Shown here: positions 1 to 22,401 of the stretch, one piece after another
Position numbering within the stretch: position 1 is the stretch's first letter
How the letters are laid out: each line of letters begins with the position of its first letter
From: Apus apus
Taxonomy: Eukaryota > Chordata > Aves > Apodiformes > Apodidae
Length of the DNA: 64,000 bases
Direction: 5' to 3'
NCBI RefSeq assembly: GCF_020740795.1
Contig: NC_067284.1
Coordinates: forward strand, 96,091,440 to 96,155,439
Notes under the pieces: model-generated
Database searches by the model: none
What the model saw: only the letters and a program-made list of their open reading frames with translations
What the model was told of the DNA's origin: nothing
Made by a program: the position numbers and the translations under genes

Positions 1-248
1 CCAGTGACAGGACAAGGGGCAGTAGGTGCAAACTGGAACATAGGAGGTTCCATGTAAATATCAGAAAAAACTTCTTTCCTGTGAGAGTGACAGAGCACTG
101 GAACAGGCTGCCCAGAGAGGCTGTGGAGTCTCTTTTGCTGGAGACATTCAAAACCCGCCTGGACGTGTTCCTGTGATCTAGGTGATCCTGCTGTGGCAGG
201 GGGGCTGGATGAGATCGAGGTCCCTTCCAACCCCTAAGATTCTGTGGT
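1..248 (+). repeat. CR1 LINE, 3' end fragment
   Basis: Sequence similar to the 3' untranslated end of a CR1 non-LTR retrotransposon in sense orientation. It contains the typical blocks 'ggaacaggctgcccagagag' and 'gaggtcccttccaacccc' and ends near 'gattctgtg'. By eye it closely resembles the 3' end of the larger CR1 copy at about 20770-21032, so both look like the same subfamily. The copy runs off the left edge, so its true 5' limit is unknown. It probably lies within a KATNA1 intron. Confidence 0.9.
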
Positions 249-1600
249 ATTATTATAAGAAAATGCTACTTATTTTGCCTAGCAGTAAAAAAGATGGAAG
301 AGTAATCCTGGAGATGCCACAACAGTATCTTATCATCTTAGTAGATGAGAATACAAAGAGAAAAACTTTTACATTGTCTTCTAGGAGGATTCAGAAAGAT
401 AGTTTCAGCATATTCTGTTTCAGTTCCACCCCCCTCCCCACAAAGGAGAACATAACTGACAGACTTCATGGATTTACTAATATAATAACTGTTAGCAATT
501 AGAAAGCATAATCCAGTAACTAGAATTTCACAACAACAATAATTTGCCTTGTTAAACTCCATTTTAGTAAAATACCACCATGCTTTGATGTTGTATCATC
601 ATTTGTGAACTAAAAGCCAGTGTTCCACAATCAGGGGGCAGCAAGGATTCAGGGAAGCATCTCATGCATCTAATTTGCCCCCAGAAAGCAGTTTATAAAA
701 AACCCTCACCAAACCAATCAAAAAACACCCATCATACCCCAACACACCCAAAAAATTGAAGTGCAGATGCCTCCACTTTCTTCTGTAAAGTCATTATGAT
801 GACAGTCATTCCAACATAGTCTCTCAGTGCTTTCTCAAATGCACCCTTAGTGCCTGATGAAGCACAAAAACTATGTTCAGAAAATAAGCAGCCACCCACT
901 GGAACAAGCAGGAGTAACTTCTCTTCAGTCTGATCAAAACGATGATTGAAAGTCAGTTCATGCTCACATCAAATAGGCAATTTAGATGCATTTTACATTT
1001 CCTGAATGTCACTTTAAAGTTTCACCTTCATTTTCCATGACTACATGCTGACTGTTAGGCCCTGTACTGTTACCCCTGACTGGTTTTCACTCTAGCGCAG
1101 CTAGCTTTGGATTTCACCTCAAATTCTTTAAGGCAGGAGAATAATTTGGAAAAAAAAAACACTAAAAACTGAGCCATGAAGTCTGGTTTGCTAAGTTTTG
1201 GTTGTGTCACTAGCAAGGACTGTGATAGTCTACAAATTTGAACTTTACTATGCCTATATACTGTCTATCTGAACCACAAAAAAGCATTTTTAAATCAGCC
1301 ATGTATCTTTTTGTCTCAATGTAAATGAAACTAGTGTTTAAGATCTGCTTTTCCTGATAACATTAACAAAATGCAAACACAAAGGCTAGAATTACTGCTT
1401 TCTTACTAATTTCAAATCACGTGTATCCAAACTGCAGTTTCGATTTCTGGTTACTGGCACGTTAGTCATCTCTAAGGGGAATGCCACAAATGAAAAACTA
1501 GGGTGTTTCTTTGTGGGTTTGTTTGCTTGCTTTTGATTTTTAAATAGTATTTGTACAAATGGACTTTGAATAAAAAGATTATAAATGGACTCTTCTTCTT
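249..1600. other. KATNA1 intronic DNA, nothing recognised
   Basis: AT-rich sequence between two CR1 fragments. I searched the minus strand for the missing KATNA1 C-terminal codons (expected to begin RDASLMAM) and did not find them here or anywhere up to 3440. I therefore treat this as intron. Confidence 0.5.
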
Positions 1601-1934
1601 GCCTGGAGAAAAGAAGGCTCCAGAGACACATCACAGCAGCCTTTGAGTACCTGAGGGGCCTACAGCAAAGCTAGGGAGAGACTTTTTACAAGGCCTTGTA
1701 GCAACAGGACAAGGGGTAATGGCTTTAAACTGGAAGAGGCAAGATTTAGGTCAGACGTTAGGAAGAAATTCTTTAGTGTGAGGGTGGCAAGACACTGGAA
1801 CAGGCTGCCCAGGAAGGTGGTGGAGGCCTCACCCCTGGAAGTGTTGAAGGCTGCCATGGGAGATAACCTTGCCCATGTAGAGAGGCTGGAACTAGATGAT
1901 CTTTAAGGTCCCTTCAACCCAAACCATTCTATGA
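1601..1934 (+). repeat. CR1 LINE, 3' end fragment (second subfamily)
   Basis: Starts at 'gcctggagaaaagaaggctc' and ends at 'aaccattctatga', a standard CR1 3' end. It differs from the copies at 1-248 and 19488-21032 in its core ('tgaggggcctacag', 'ggaagaaattctttagtgtg') and in its tail, so it belongs to another CR1 subfamily. It contains no usable ORF. It lies in presumed KATNA1 intronic DNA, opposite to the gene's direction. Confidence 0.9.
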
Positions 1935-3424
1935 GCAAGTGTGCATGTATGTATATGAAAGTAACTCAAAAACATTAAAAGTATCCAGACTTTTAAACAA
2001 GTGTATTGGTATCCACTATAAAATTAATTACAAATAACAAACACTGAACAGACCAGATGAAACTGCAGCTAAAACACAAAGCAGCAGGCCAAAAACTCTC
2101 ATGTTACATGAGCCTATTAACACAAACTCCTTTCAAAGCACAAACACCAAGACTGAGCAAAAGAACACCACAAATTTCATCTCACAAACCTACAAATGAA
2201 ACAAATCTGCACAACACTGATGTAGAGTAACTAACATACCAGTCTTTTCCCAGACACTGTGTAAGGTTTGTTCAGGAAATAGTACTGAGCCTCCAAACTC
2301 TTAGTTCAGCCTTAAGGGGACCCTGCTGATAGAGCCTTTGGTGGCAGTTTTGCGTATAGGCCACTCGCATTCCTCCCTGCGGCACAGCACACTGTCCTCT
2401 CAGTTCTGCTGAGCAGTGTTTGCAGAGCTGTATTAGGAATTAAGGCAAGAAATGCATCTGCGTTTCAGCAAAGTAACGAGGAGGTGTTTTTAATCCAGAA
2501 CAGTTCCCTGATCCCGTTCAAAGTACACCCGCACAGCAGTTGTGCTGGTACAACTTGCAGCTCAAGCCTTGCACTGCCACACTTCAGGGCTACCTCCAAA
2601 GCCTGAAAGCACAGTTACACAGGGGCTTATTAGATGACAACAGCATCTTAGGAGATTTTGGTTCTTTGTCCCATCCTGCCGATTCCCCAGTTGGTCACCA
2701 CTGCAACTGTGTCAGTGCAAATCTTTAGGTGTAAAGCACATGACTGATACCAGTCCTCAGAAAAGTAGTCTTTTCTTCCCCTTTTCAAATTTTGGAAGAA
2801 AAGATTGGGGAAAGGCTTAGAAAGTATTTTTAGTAAATTATTCCAGGAATCCAAGTTATAGAATAGGCCTACAAATTACAGTATACAAACAGTACTGAGG
2901 AGAAGGGGAGACAGAGGAAGAAGAAAACTTAAGTCAGCCTCATCACTAAAACCAACATGCTGAGTACAGAGCTCTTGTACTGCCACAGTTTGATAAAGCT
3001 TTTCTGTGTCACGACAGACGAACATTCTGCATTTTTACTTAGTTACTCTGGCCTCTGCCACTATTGCCTCCTTCCACATGGAGGTCCTGTTGAAGTAGTA
3101 TAACATCCATAGAATGACTGCAACAACTCTACCATTTAAAGCCTACCAGTCTGTGGATATTCCTCACACAAGGAATCTGGTGTACATGAAAGAACATGGA
3201 ATTTTACCTAAATAATTTTGTTTAGATCACTATGTTGCAACTGCTTTTCATCATTATTGAAAGAAAATATCAAATGGAAATCTAAGCAAAAATTAACACA
3301 GGATTTCTGCCTTTTAGCCATACATAAAAGACAAGTGAATTTGTTTTTATCCAACTTTTATCATGTAAATCAGTTACTTGACAAACAGTTTTCTCAGAGT
3401 TTGTAGCAGTAGTAACACAAATCA

Positions 3425-13672
<10,248 letters not shown>

Positions 13673-13685
13673 GTTCAACATGAAG

Positions 13686-16600
13686 CTGAAAAAAAACAGG
13701 AAACATTAAGGAAAAAATAATAATCCCAGGACCGGAACTAATTTTTGCAACCATTTTCATATGTTTATTACCTCATTTGGCGCATCAAAATACAGAAGAT
13801 GGAAATATAATTATTAGAAAAAAGTCATAGACCAAATGCCATCCACATAGAGAAATAATTGTTTCTGTATTACTAGAAATGAAACTCTTCACTTCATACA
13901 ATTGTTTCATGCAACAAAGATTCTGTTGAAAAGCAGATACAAGATACGCAGATTAAAATGCACTGTTGCAGGCCACAACTGCATGCTCTCCTTCCCTTTT
14001 TATTGTATTGTAAGACTGATACTTTACAGTTAGCACTACAACATCATCCATACTATAATGGCCTGTGGTTTAAAAAAATCCCCAACATGCAATAAAATAA
14101 ATCAAAGCTCTTCTTCCAGATGCATTAAGATTGTTTTGGTTTTTTTACCTTAAGATTCCATGCATACAAGTTTAGCAGTCTGATTCTGCCTTGTGGAGAA
14201 CACTTTTTTTCCATTTATTTTTACAGTTCTTCAGTTTTCTACGTTTCTTTGACACAAATCAACTTCCATGAATCACCTTCCTATCACCTTCATTTTTACA
14301 TTTAAAAAGAGACTCTTAAAAATGCTGAGGCTGCCAAGTTGTCACTGAAAGGTAAGGAAAGGCCACAATTAAACACGTAGCATGTGGCTACGCACCTTTT
14401 TTCACTTATTGTTGAAACCAAGCTACTCCTCCCCACAGTGGTTTTTGTTTTCTTTGTTTTGGGGGGGCGTTTTTGAGCAAACGTTATGGACCGTGACCAC
14501 TTCCACTTTGTAGCATTAGCAGAACCTGTGCTCTTAGATTAGAATAGCACAGAATTATTGTTTATACAAATACAGTAATATGTAGAAGCAGTAGAAATTC
14601 CTTCCAGTCCAGTCACTGTCCATATAGCAGTCATCCTGTGTTCTTATCTACTACTTACACATCCCACCCACTTCTTCTCTAAGATACCTGCACTGTGTCC
14701 ACTTTTCCTGTCTCTTGCACACCAAGAACTGCCCCACTCTCCTCCTAGTTTCCTAGAACCAAGCACAGAAAACATAAAAATAAGCAAACAAACATGCCTG
14801 CAGAGTCGTCTTGCTCTCATTTCAGTGCCTGCACCCAGTACCAGTAAGAGGCAATTGCAGACAAGCAATTACAGCTAAGCCCTGGGATGAAGCACACTTG
14901 ATACAGATCAACTATTTAAAGAATGTGAGAAGTACTAAACTCACATGCGCAATAAACAGGCTTAAGACCGAACACATTTCAAGACCGGGTCATGGTAAAG
15001 CTCGGATGCACTGCCATAGGTTTCAGAAGCTTTGCGCACACCAGACAATCTATTGCTCAAATATTGTCTCCCCATTGTAAAGAGGGGCTGGCTAAGCACA
15101 AATAATACATTTTAAGACTCCCAGTCCTTTTTCTGTCTCCTTCCCAAGCAGCTTTATGCACAGACACAAAGCTGATCTATTTCTGAGCCAACATCTTTTT
15201 CCTTCCTTGCTCTTCCTTCCCTAGCTCCCCTTAAAGCAGGTAGCTGCTGTGAAAAGTTGCAGCCCAACTGCAACAGACCTGTGACAGCCCACACCTATGC
15301 ATGCAGAAGCAGCCTGTGGGGTTGAGTCTGGAAACCTGCTATCATAAAGAACATACACTATGTAATTTTGCTGGGGCCAGAGACTTGCTGAGCTGGCCAA
15401 AACAGTGTCTACAAGCTGATATAGTTAATGTGACCAGTAACTACAAAGACTACCATAACACCAGCCTCATTAGGCTTTGGAGACATTGTTTGACTTGGGA
15501 GTTTTGTTGGTTTTTATCTCAGGAGAAAGAGCCTGAAGATGTTTGTCAACTGCTCCATGGATCATCACACAGATATTACCAAAAAGTTTTCCCTGCTATA
15601 TTTAGGAGCAAGCTTTTCCACTCCTGCTCATCCTACCAGATACACCTGTTTGCCTGTCCTGAGAATTCAAACCGATGACTAACACTACCGAAATCACAAG
15701 TTGAGCAAGATGCTAATAAACACTTTAAAAATCAAGTAATAGCAAGTTACTACAGACAAACTAGATTTTCAAACACAGAGATAAGTCACAGATTACTTTT
15801 TCTTTTTTTACAGAGTGCTGTAGAGCAATCCAAGCAGAACAGCAATTCTGCCTAAATATCCAAGGGAAAAAAAAAAAAAAAGCTTGGAAGAGTAGTTTTC
15901 ATCTGGAAATGTGAAGACAGTAGGAATCAAAATGACAGTATTCCATGTAAAAAAGAGTATATGTGATTCTGAGGCGACAGAAGACAGAGAAAGAAGGACA
16001 GAAAGGAGAAACAGGCACAGAAGAAGAACAAACTAAGAGCTCATTCAGGAGGAAAAGTGTTCCCAATTAAATTCTTAAATGTATGATGCTTCCAACACAA
16101 CCAAAAGTAGTAATTCCAATTAAAACCCAGGAATCCACCTGTTTTGTCAGTGGTACTGAAAATGCAAGAGAATTTAGTTTAAACTAGGCAACCCATTTAA
16201 TGTGTTGCTTCATGTTGAGTCATAAAAACAGAAGAGCTTGAAGTGGCTTCCAAACACAAGGCTCTTTTGTACAGGTGGGGCAGAAAAAGCTGCTAGCCCT
16301 GCTTACGTCTGGACACACCATTGCTGCTGCTGCCTGAATCCAGAGAGTGTCAGAGCTCACACACTGATGGGAGTCCTTGAGCCTTCCTGCACCTGTAACT
16401 GAAGGAGTTCTAAGATGGGAAAAATGGAGCTAGAGTACTAACCTGAACCCAGATTAAAGTCTGTAGCAGAAAGTCATAGCTGACTGTGACAGCTCAGAGT
16501 TGGGTGTAAGACGTGTAGGAGGCAGGAGTATGCACAAATCTCAGAGTTATACCAGACCTCAAGGAATTTAAAAACAACAACACACCATCAAACTACAAAA

Positions 16601-18420
16601 CTAATCCTGCACCACTGAATATTTTTAAAGTATTTACAAATACCTAGTACTATCACCTAACAGGATGTCAGAGCAGCAGGGCTGCACTTATCAGCTACGA
16701 CCTTTCCATGAATCATACCCAGTGAAATTATCTATGTTCAACAGCAACTGAAACAGTAACAAGCTTGTAAAGTTTACAGTGAACAGGATATAAGGAAAAC
16801 AACCTAAGCACTTGGTCCTGCAAGTTTAATTCTACACTGTATACAAACACACACTTCACAATGAGAATACTCACTCTTCACAAGATGTGAGTACATGATT
16901 CCCTGAAATTAAAACAATAGAAGCCCATGAAATTAAGCCATCTCTAGTAAAAGAATACATATTATTGTTTGCTGCAAGCACCTAAAATACTTCTAGAGTT
17001 TGAACAGCCAAGAGTAGTGGGGTTGAAACCTAACAAAGGTCTGAGATATCTACAACTTCTGAGAATGAGGCTTTGGAACTTATTTTTCTATTTTGTTTCA
17101 ATGATAACAGGCTGACCATCACCAAGAAAACACTGGGGATACATGGTGTTTTCCACAGTGACTTTAAGGAATTCTCAGAATGAAGTACTTTAAGTAATTT
17201 CTGCTTGCATTCATACATTGGAATTTGGGAAGCTGTAACGAAACACAATAGCAATCCTGTTTGGAAAAGAAATCCCCATCAACTTAAAAATAAATAAATA
17301 AATAAAAGTAGAGATAGACATGCAGACATCGGGAGGAAAGATTAAAGTTGTGGTCTGTCTGTTACCACAGAGGGCTCATCAGCCACCCTGCGGACTCAGG
17401 GAACTGCACAAGCCTTACAAGGAAAATACTTGCAAAGAGTCTTTCAGTCCAACCTTAACGTTTGGACTAAGCCAGCGCCTGAATTTTGGCAGAGTGTGCA
17501 TGTGTCCATTATTTCAGCCTTCCGCACAGGCTCTGACATCAACGCAAACAGGTAAAATTCAGAAAGTTCTCTCAGGAAGCCAGAAGAGGAAAAAAAAAAA
17601 GCACCAAAGCAATAGCTTTCAGCGATCAGCTTTTGCTGACGACGCGGTCCCCAGCACCACCCCCGAGCTCCCTCCAGCTTCACCGCTCTTCTTCACGACA
17701 TCCGCTCCCCGCAGCGTTCGGTACCAACAAGCAGTTGTGCGGGTTACTTGGGAGATAGAAGAGTTGCCAGACTTACGAGATACTAAACTGGTTCTCACCC
17801 ACTTGCTGTATTTAACAGTAACGGCAGCAGCAGAAAAACCAGCAGCAGCCACGAACGCAGGCACACTTAGCTATTTACGTAAAGAAATTTAAATCATTAG
17901 ATACACTGCTGGCAGACGATTTTATGTTTTCAAGGCTAAGCCTTGCAAGAGAGTTAAAAACAAAATCACGTTATTTACTCCTCATTTCACAGGGCCTGGC
18001 GTTGTTTTATAGGGTAAACGTTAAATGAGCTCATTTCTCAGCACAGTTAGAATCGGTGCCTCCTACTTCTCCGTGTCGGGAAACAAAGCTAGCCCGACGG
18101 CAGCGAGCTGACCAGATGAAGGACAAAACCCACCACAGGTGGCGGGGGAAGGGAGCAGGACCCGGGGCCCGGAGCCCCCGGAGCCCCCCGGGCCGCCCGC
18201 CCCCCGGGGCCGCCCCGCGCGATGCCCGCGCGGCTCCGGGCACGCACGGCCCGCAGCGGCGGAGAGGGGCCCGGCGGCAGGCGGGGCGGGCCGCGGCCCT
18301 CGCCCCTCGCCTCAGGCCGGGCCAGGGCAGCCCACAGCGGGCACCCCGGGCGCGGGACGCGGCAGCCACAGCCCGGCCACCGAAACGAGGGAAGACGCCG
18401 CGGGCTTCCCTTCCACTTAC
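13686..18420 (-). other. KATNA1: KATNA1 intron 1
   Basis: Intron between the presumed non-coding exon 1 (donor at about 18420) and the first coding exon. It holds mostly unique AT-rich sequence. There is an (AAAT)n run at about 17288-17306, purine-rich DNA near 15970-16030, and an unrecognised open frame at 15301-15678 on the plus strand. I see no recognisable transposon in it. Confidence 0.6.
17288..17306. repeat. (AAAT)n microsatellite
   Basis: Short tandem run of 'aaat' units in KATNA1 intron 1. Confidence 0.8.
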
Positions 18421-18660
18421 TCCTCTCCAGAGCCCGGCCCCGCTGCAGCTCGCTGCAGCTCCCAGCAGCCGCGACCCTCCGCTCCGTCCTCCCCCTTCCT
18501 CCTCCTCCAGCGGAGCCAACCCCTCCCCCCGCTCCGCCCGCCTCCTCCCGCCGCCGCCGGCATTTTGAAGGCAAATCCGGCTGCGTCACTTCCAGCTCAG
18601 CGGGGCGGCGCTCGGGAAGGCCCGCCCAGCCCGGCCGACAGCGCGCTGTCTGTTTTATGG
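18100..18660 (-). promoter_or_regulatory. KATNA1: KATNA1 CpG-island promoter and non-coding exon 1
   Basis: Strongly GC- and CpG-rich block directly upstream of KATNA1 intron 1. On the minus strand a good splice donor, GGA followed by GTAAGTGG, ends a likely non-coding exon 1 at 18421. Upstream, at 18582-18593, the minus strand reads GGAAGTGACGCA, which looks like adjacent ETS and CRE/AP-1-type sites common in housekeeping promoters. No TATA box is evident. The long open frames on both strands here are by-products of high GC content. The start site is not determined. Confidence 0.65.
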
Positions 18661-18766
18661 CCTGGCTACTCGCAGCGATAAGCCTGATTTTGATTTTTAA
18701 TTAGTTTATGAGAGGGGAAAAAAGAAAAAGAAAAAAAAAAAAAAAGGCAAAATGCACAACGGAAGG

Positions 18767-18771
18767 AAAAA
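18767..18771 (-). terminator. RNA polymerase III terminator
   Basis: A run of five T residues on the minus strand, starting 11 bases downstream of the tRNA-Gly 3' end. T4 or longer is the standard Pol III stop signal. A much longer T run (plus-strand A tract about 18731-18745) lies further downstream as a possible backup. Confidence 0.75.
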
Positions 18772-18781
18772 GGAACGCTGT

Positions 18782-18852
18782 TGCATTGGCCGGGAATCGA
18801 ACCCGGGCCTCCCGCGTGGCAGGCGAGAATTCTACCACTGAACCACCAATGC
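18782..18852 (-). tRNA. tRNA-Gly (anticodon GCC)
   Basis: The minus strand gives a 71-base tRNA. The acceptor stem GCATTGG pairs with CCAATGC and is followed by discriminator A. The A-box region is TGGTTCAGTGGTAGAATTC. The anticodon GCC lies at 18818-18820 within CTGCCACG. The B box is GGTTCGATTCC. It appears identical to the common vertebrate tRNA-Gly-GCC as I recall it. No intron and no mismatch in the stems, so it is probably functional. It lies about 200 bases upstream of the KATNA1 promoter, on the same strand. Confidence 0.97.
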
Positions 18853-19487
18853 TCGCATGGGGAAGCATCTCCGCCTCCGCTACTGGAGGTGAGCGGCGCA
18901 GTGCGCCTGCGCCGCGGGGGAGGGGGAAGTGCTGCCCGACGGGGCGGGCTGGAGGGACGGCGGGCTGAGCGGCGGGAACGGGCTTCATCCAGCTGTTTAC
19001 TTCCCATAGCTGCAAAGACGGGTTTTGCCTGTGAAGAGCAGGTATCCATTTCCCCCCTCCGTTTATTCGCTGCTGTGCGGCGGTCTCCAGCTCTTCCATC
19101 TGTTACCAAGGGTGTTGTTCTGCGAAAGAAAAGACATCCTGGACCACACACCGCTTAGGAAAACCAGATCGCAAGCTCAGTAAGCCCCAGGAAGGTGTCC
19201 TTGAGCCGGGTGTCCCTGACAGAGCAGTCACTTGCCACCTGTCCCAGCACTCGGCTGCTTAGCAACAAATAGGATCTAAAGGTTGGGCACAACGCAGCAG
19301 GCTTGTGATGGTTCATTAAGGTAAACTCGGAAGACCTGCAGCATTATATAGTCTTTTAATTAAGTTTATCGCATCCATTCTTACCCCTTTGCTCTTATAT
19401 TTTTACCAATTTCACATTGTTAAATTGGCAACTTTATCCCTTTAATGAGTGACAGAATTTAAAACAATCATTTCAATCATTTGCTTT
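18853..19487. other. Spacer between tRNA-Gly and CR1
   Basis: A small GC-rich patch (about 18890-18990) continues the CpG island past the tRNA, then AT-richer unique sequence leads to the CR1 copy. No gene was recognised. Confidence 0.5.
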
Positions 19488-21032
19488 GGTAGATGAGGAT
19501 TGGGTTAGGGATCAGCTAAGCAATCTGGACATCCATAAATCGATGGGTCTGGATGGAATACACCCGTGGGTGCTGAGGGAACTGGCGGAGGTCATTGCTA
19601 GGCCATTCCATCATCTTTTGTAAGTCGTGGGCAACAGGAGAGGTGCCTGAGGACTGGAGGAAAGCAAATGTCACTCCAGTCTACAAGGGCAAGAAGGAGG
19701 ACCCGGGTAACTATAGACCTGTCAGCCTCACGTCCATCCCTGGAAAGGTGATGAACAACCTGTTCTTGGCACTATCTCTAGGCATATCAAGGATGAGGGG
19801 GTCATTAGGAGCAGTCAACATGGTTTTACCAAGGGAAGGTCACGTTTGACCAACCTTATAGCCTTCTATGAGGAAGTAGCTAGGTGGATAGATGATGGTA
19901 GAGCAGTAGATGTGGTTTATCTTGATTTCAGTAAAGCATTTGACACTGTCTCCCACAGCATCCTTGTAGATAAACTGAGGAAGTGTGTTCTTGATGGTCA
20001 GGTAGTGAGGTGGATCATGAACTGCTTGAAAGGAAGAAGTCAATAAGACAAAATCTAATTGGAGGTCTGTGACTAGTGGAGTCCCTCAGGGGTCAGTACT
20101 ATTCAGCATTTTCATCAGCAACCTGGATGAGGGAACAGAGTGTGCCCTCAGCAAGTTTTGTGATGACACTAAACTGGGAGGAGTGGCTGACACACCAGAA
20201 GGCTGTGCTGCCATTCAGCAAGACCTAGACAGGCTGGAGAGCTGGGCAGGAAGACACTTGATGAAATTCAACAAGGGCAAGTGTAGAGTCTTGCATCTGG
20301 GGAAGAACAACCCCATGGACCAGTACAGGTTGGGGGCTGACCTGCTGGAGAGCAATGCAGGAGAAAGGGACCTGGGGGTCCTGGTGGACAGGAGGATGAC
20401 CATGAGCCAGCAGTGTGCCCTTGTGGCCAAGAAGGCCAGTGGCATCCTGGGGTGCATTAGAAAGGGTGTGGTTAGTAGGTCAAGGGAGGTTCTCCTCCCC
20501 CTCTATTCTGCATTGGTGAGGCCACATCCGGAATACTGTGTCCAGTTCTGAGCTCCTCAGTTCAAGAAGGACAGGGAACTGCTTGAAAGAGTCCAGCACA
20601 GAGCCACAAAGATGAGTAAGGGAGTGGAACATCTCCCTTATGAGGAAAGGCTGAGGGAGCTGGGTCTCTTTTAGCTTGGAGGAGACTGAGGGGCGACCTC
20701 ATCCATGTTTACAAATATGTTAAGGGGGAGTGTCTGGAGGATGGAGCCAGGCTTTTTTCAGTCATGTCCAGTGATTAGACAAGGGGTAATGGGTGCAAAC
20801 TGGAACATAGGAGGTTCCACGTAAACATCAGAAAAAACTTCTTTCCTGTGAGAGTGACAGAGCCCTGGAACAAGCTGCCCAGAGAGGTTGTGGAGTCTCC
20901 TTCCCTGGAGACATTCAAAACCCACCTGGACACGTTCCTGTGTGATGTACTCTAGGTGATCCTGCTCTGGCAGGGGGGTTGGACCAGATGATCTTTTGAG
21001 GTCCCTTCCAACCCCTAGGATTCTGTGATTCT
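19488..21032 (+). mobile_element. CR1 LINE, 5'-truncated, with reverse transcriptase C-terminal part
   Basis: Sense CR1 copy of about 1.5 kb holding the 3' half of ORF2 and the 3' UTR. Reading roughly 5' to 3': a degraded start with SMGLDGIHPWVLRELAEVI; EDPGNYRPVSLTSIPGKVM; RT motif A region VVYLDFSKAFDTVSHSILVD (19915-19975); GVPQGSVL (20078 on), followed by a shortened segment relative to the CR1 consensus; then FCDDTKLGG where active CR1 has FADDTK. The frame is interrupted more than once before 20069. A 160-codon open piece spans 20069-20551. The 3' end is 'gattctgtgattcta'. It is 5'-truncated like most LINE copies and cannot be active. Confidence 0.95.
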
Positions 21033-22336
21033 ACATTAATTCAGCTGTAAGATCAAGAAAGCTGTTGATGAGTTTTTAAAATGCTAGGTGCTACTGTATC
21101 ACATCATTTGGTTGATGAGAGCTGGAGGAACCACCCTTCTTGCAGTTATAGGTTGTTAGTGAATGAAAAATGGTGCTCTACTTCCACTCCCTCCACCCCC
21201 AAGCCAAAGGTAGAGTTAGTCTCTCTGCAGTAATCCACTGGTTTCTGCATCAGAGGTGGAGATGTGCTCTTAAGAAAGTGGACTTCCTCAATTTTCCCTC
21301 CTAACAAACAAGATGGCTGTGATATGTTGGTCAGATCTCTCTTAAGAGAAGGAATAGATTTACAATACATTATGTACACATAATAAATATAAATAAGATT
21401 TAATTATTTTGATGAAGGCGGCAGCAGAGGATAGGGAAAAAGCACCAATAAATTGAACTCTAAAGCAACAAAATGTATGCTTTTGAGAACAGGTTACAGA
21501 CATGAGATGACAGCTAAGTACAACATTTCTGCTATTAAACATAAGCAAATTCTTTGTGACTCAGTAAAACTGTTGCAGCAGAGTGGACTCAGGGGAGAGG
21601 GGTGTGGAGAATGAAAAATGCGTTTGGGCGTCTAATGTTTACATTCTTATTTGATTAGCCAAAACAATAATTTGGTTTTCACTTCTTATAAAGATTAATT
21701 GAATTTTTTATTACCCCAGCAGGTGTTACACTACAGAAACTGATCCTGAGAAAACAGTTTCTAAAACTAAGAAGGAATTTCACTGATTACCAGTAGCTAG
21801 TAATTCAGTTACTGTTCACAAGTGCTGGAATTCTCTCTTATTCTGAACTAACAGTTCAGTCAGGGGGTGGCCAGGAAGCCTCAGCTCCTCAAGTATCACG
21901 CACAGACAGACAAACAGCAAACCTGGCACTCCTGCACAAAGGGAACAGACACACCAGGGTACCTACTAGAAAAGCTGGCATAAAAGATGCACTTTTTTTA
22001 CATATGAATACCAGGGGACTTGGAGTTTATGGTCCAAGCCACTACCATGCAACTAAGAAAACCCAAAAGTACCAGTAAGCATTCAGAGATGACCACACAC
22101 ATAGCTGGGCTACAGGTACACAGAGACCTGGCAAAAGGGGATGCCCACATCATGACAGACCAGGACATAATACTCAAGACGAGTAACTAGCTATGGCCGT
22201 GAGATAACGCAAGACTGTTGTTCAGTAACTGCACACATAATAAATGAATAATCTGCTTAAGCGGAATTGTGCGGTAGTCTATGCATTTAATTGGAGGATC
22301 CAAAAGAACAGTCAGAAGAATATTTATAATACAAAA

Positions 22337-22401
22337 AAGACATTATATATACATATACACACACATTGAATATACCTATATATCTATATAGATATATAAA
22401 A
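22337..22401. repeat. AT-rich simple sequence with palindrome
   Basis: TA/CA-rich microsatellite. Positions 22377-22398 form a perfect 22-base palindrome centred on CTATATAG, which could extrude as a small hairpin. Probably simple-repeat drift. Confidence 0.7.

Noticed and set aside
18031-18704. Several long open frames (160-180 codons) on both strands around 18.1-18.7 kb
   Set aside because: They overlap in many frames in CpG-island DNA where stop codons are rare. Their peptides are low-complexity Pro/Arg/Ala/Gly with no domain.
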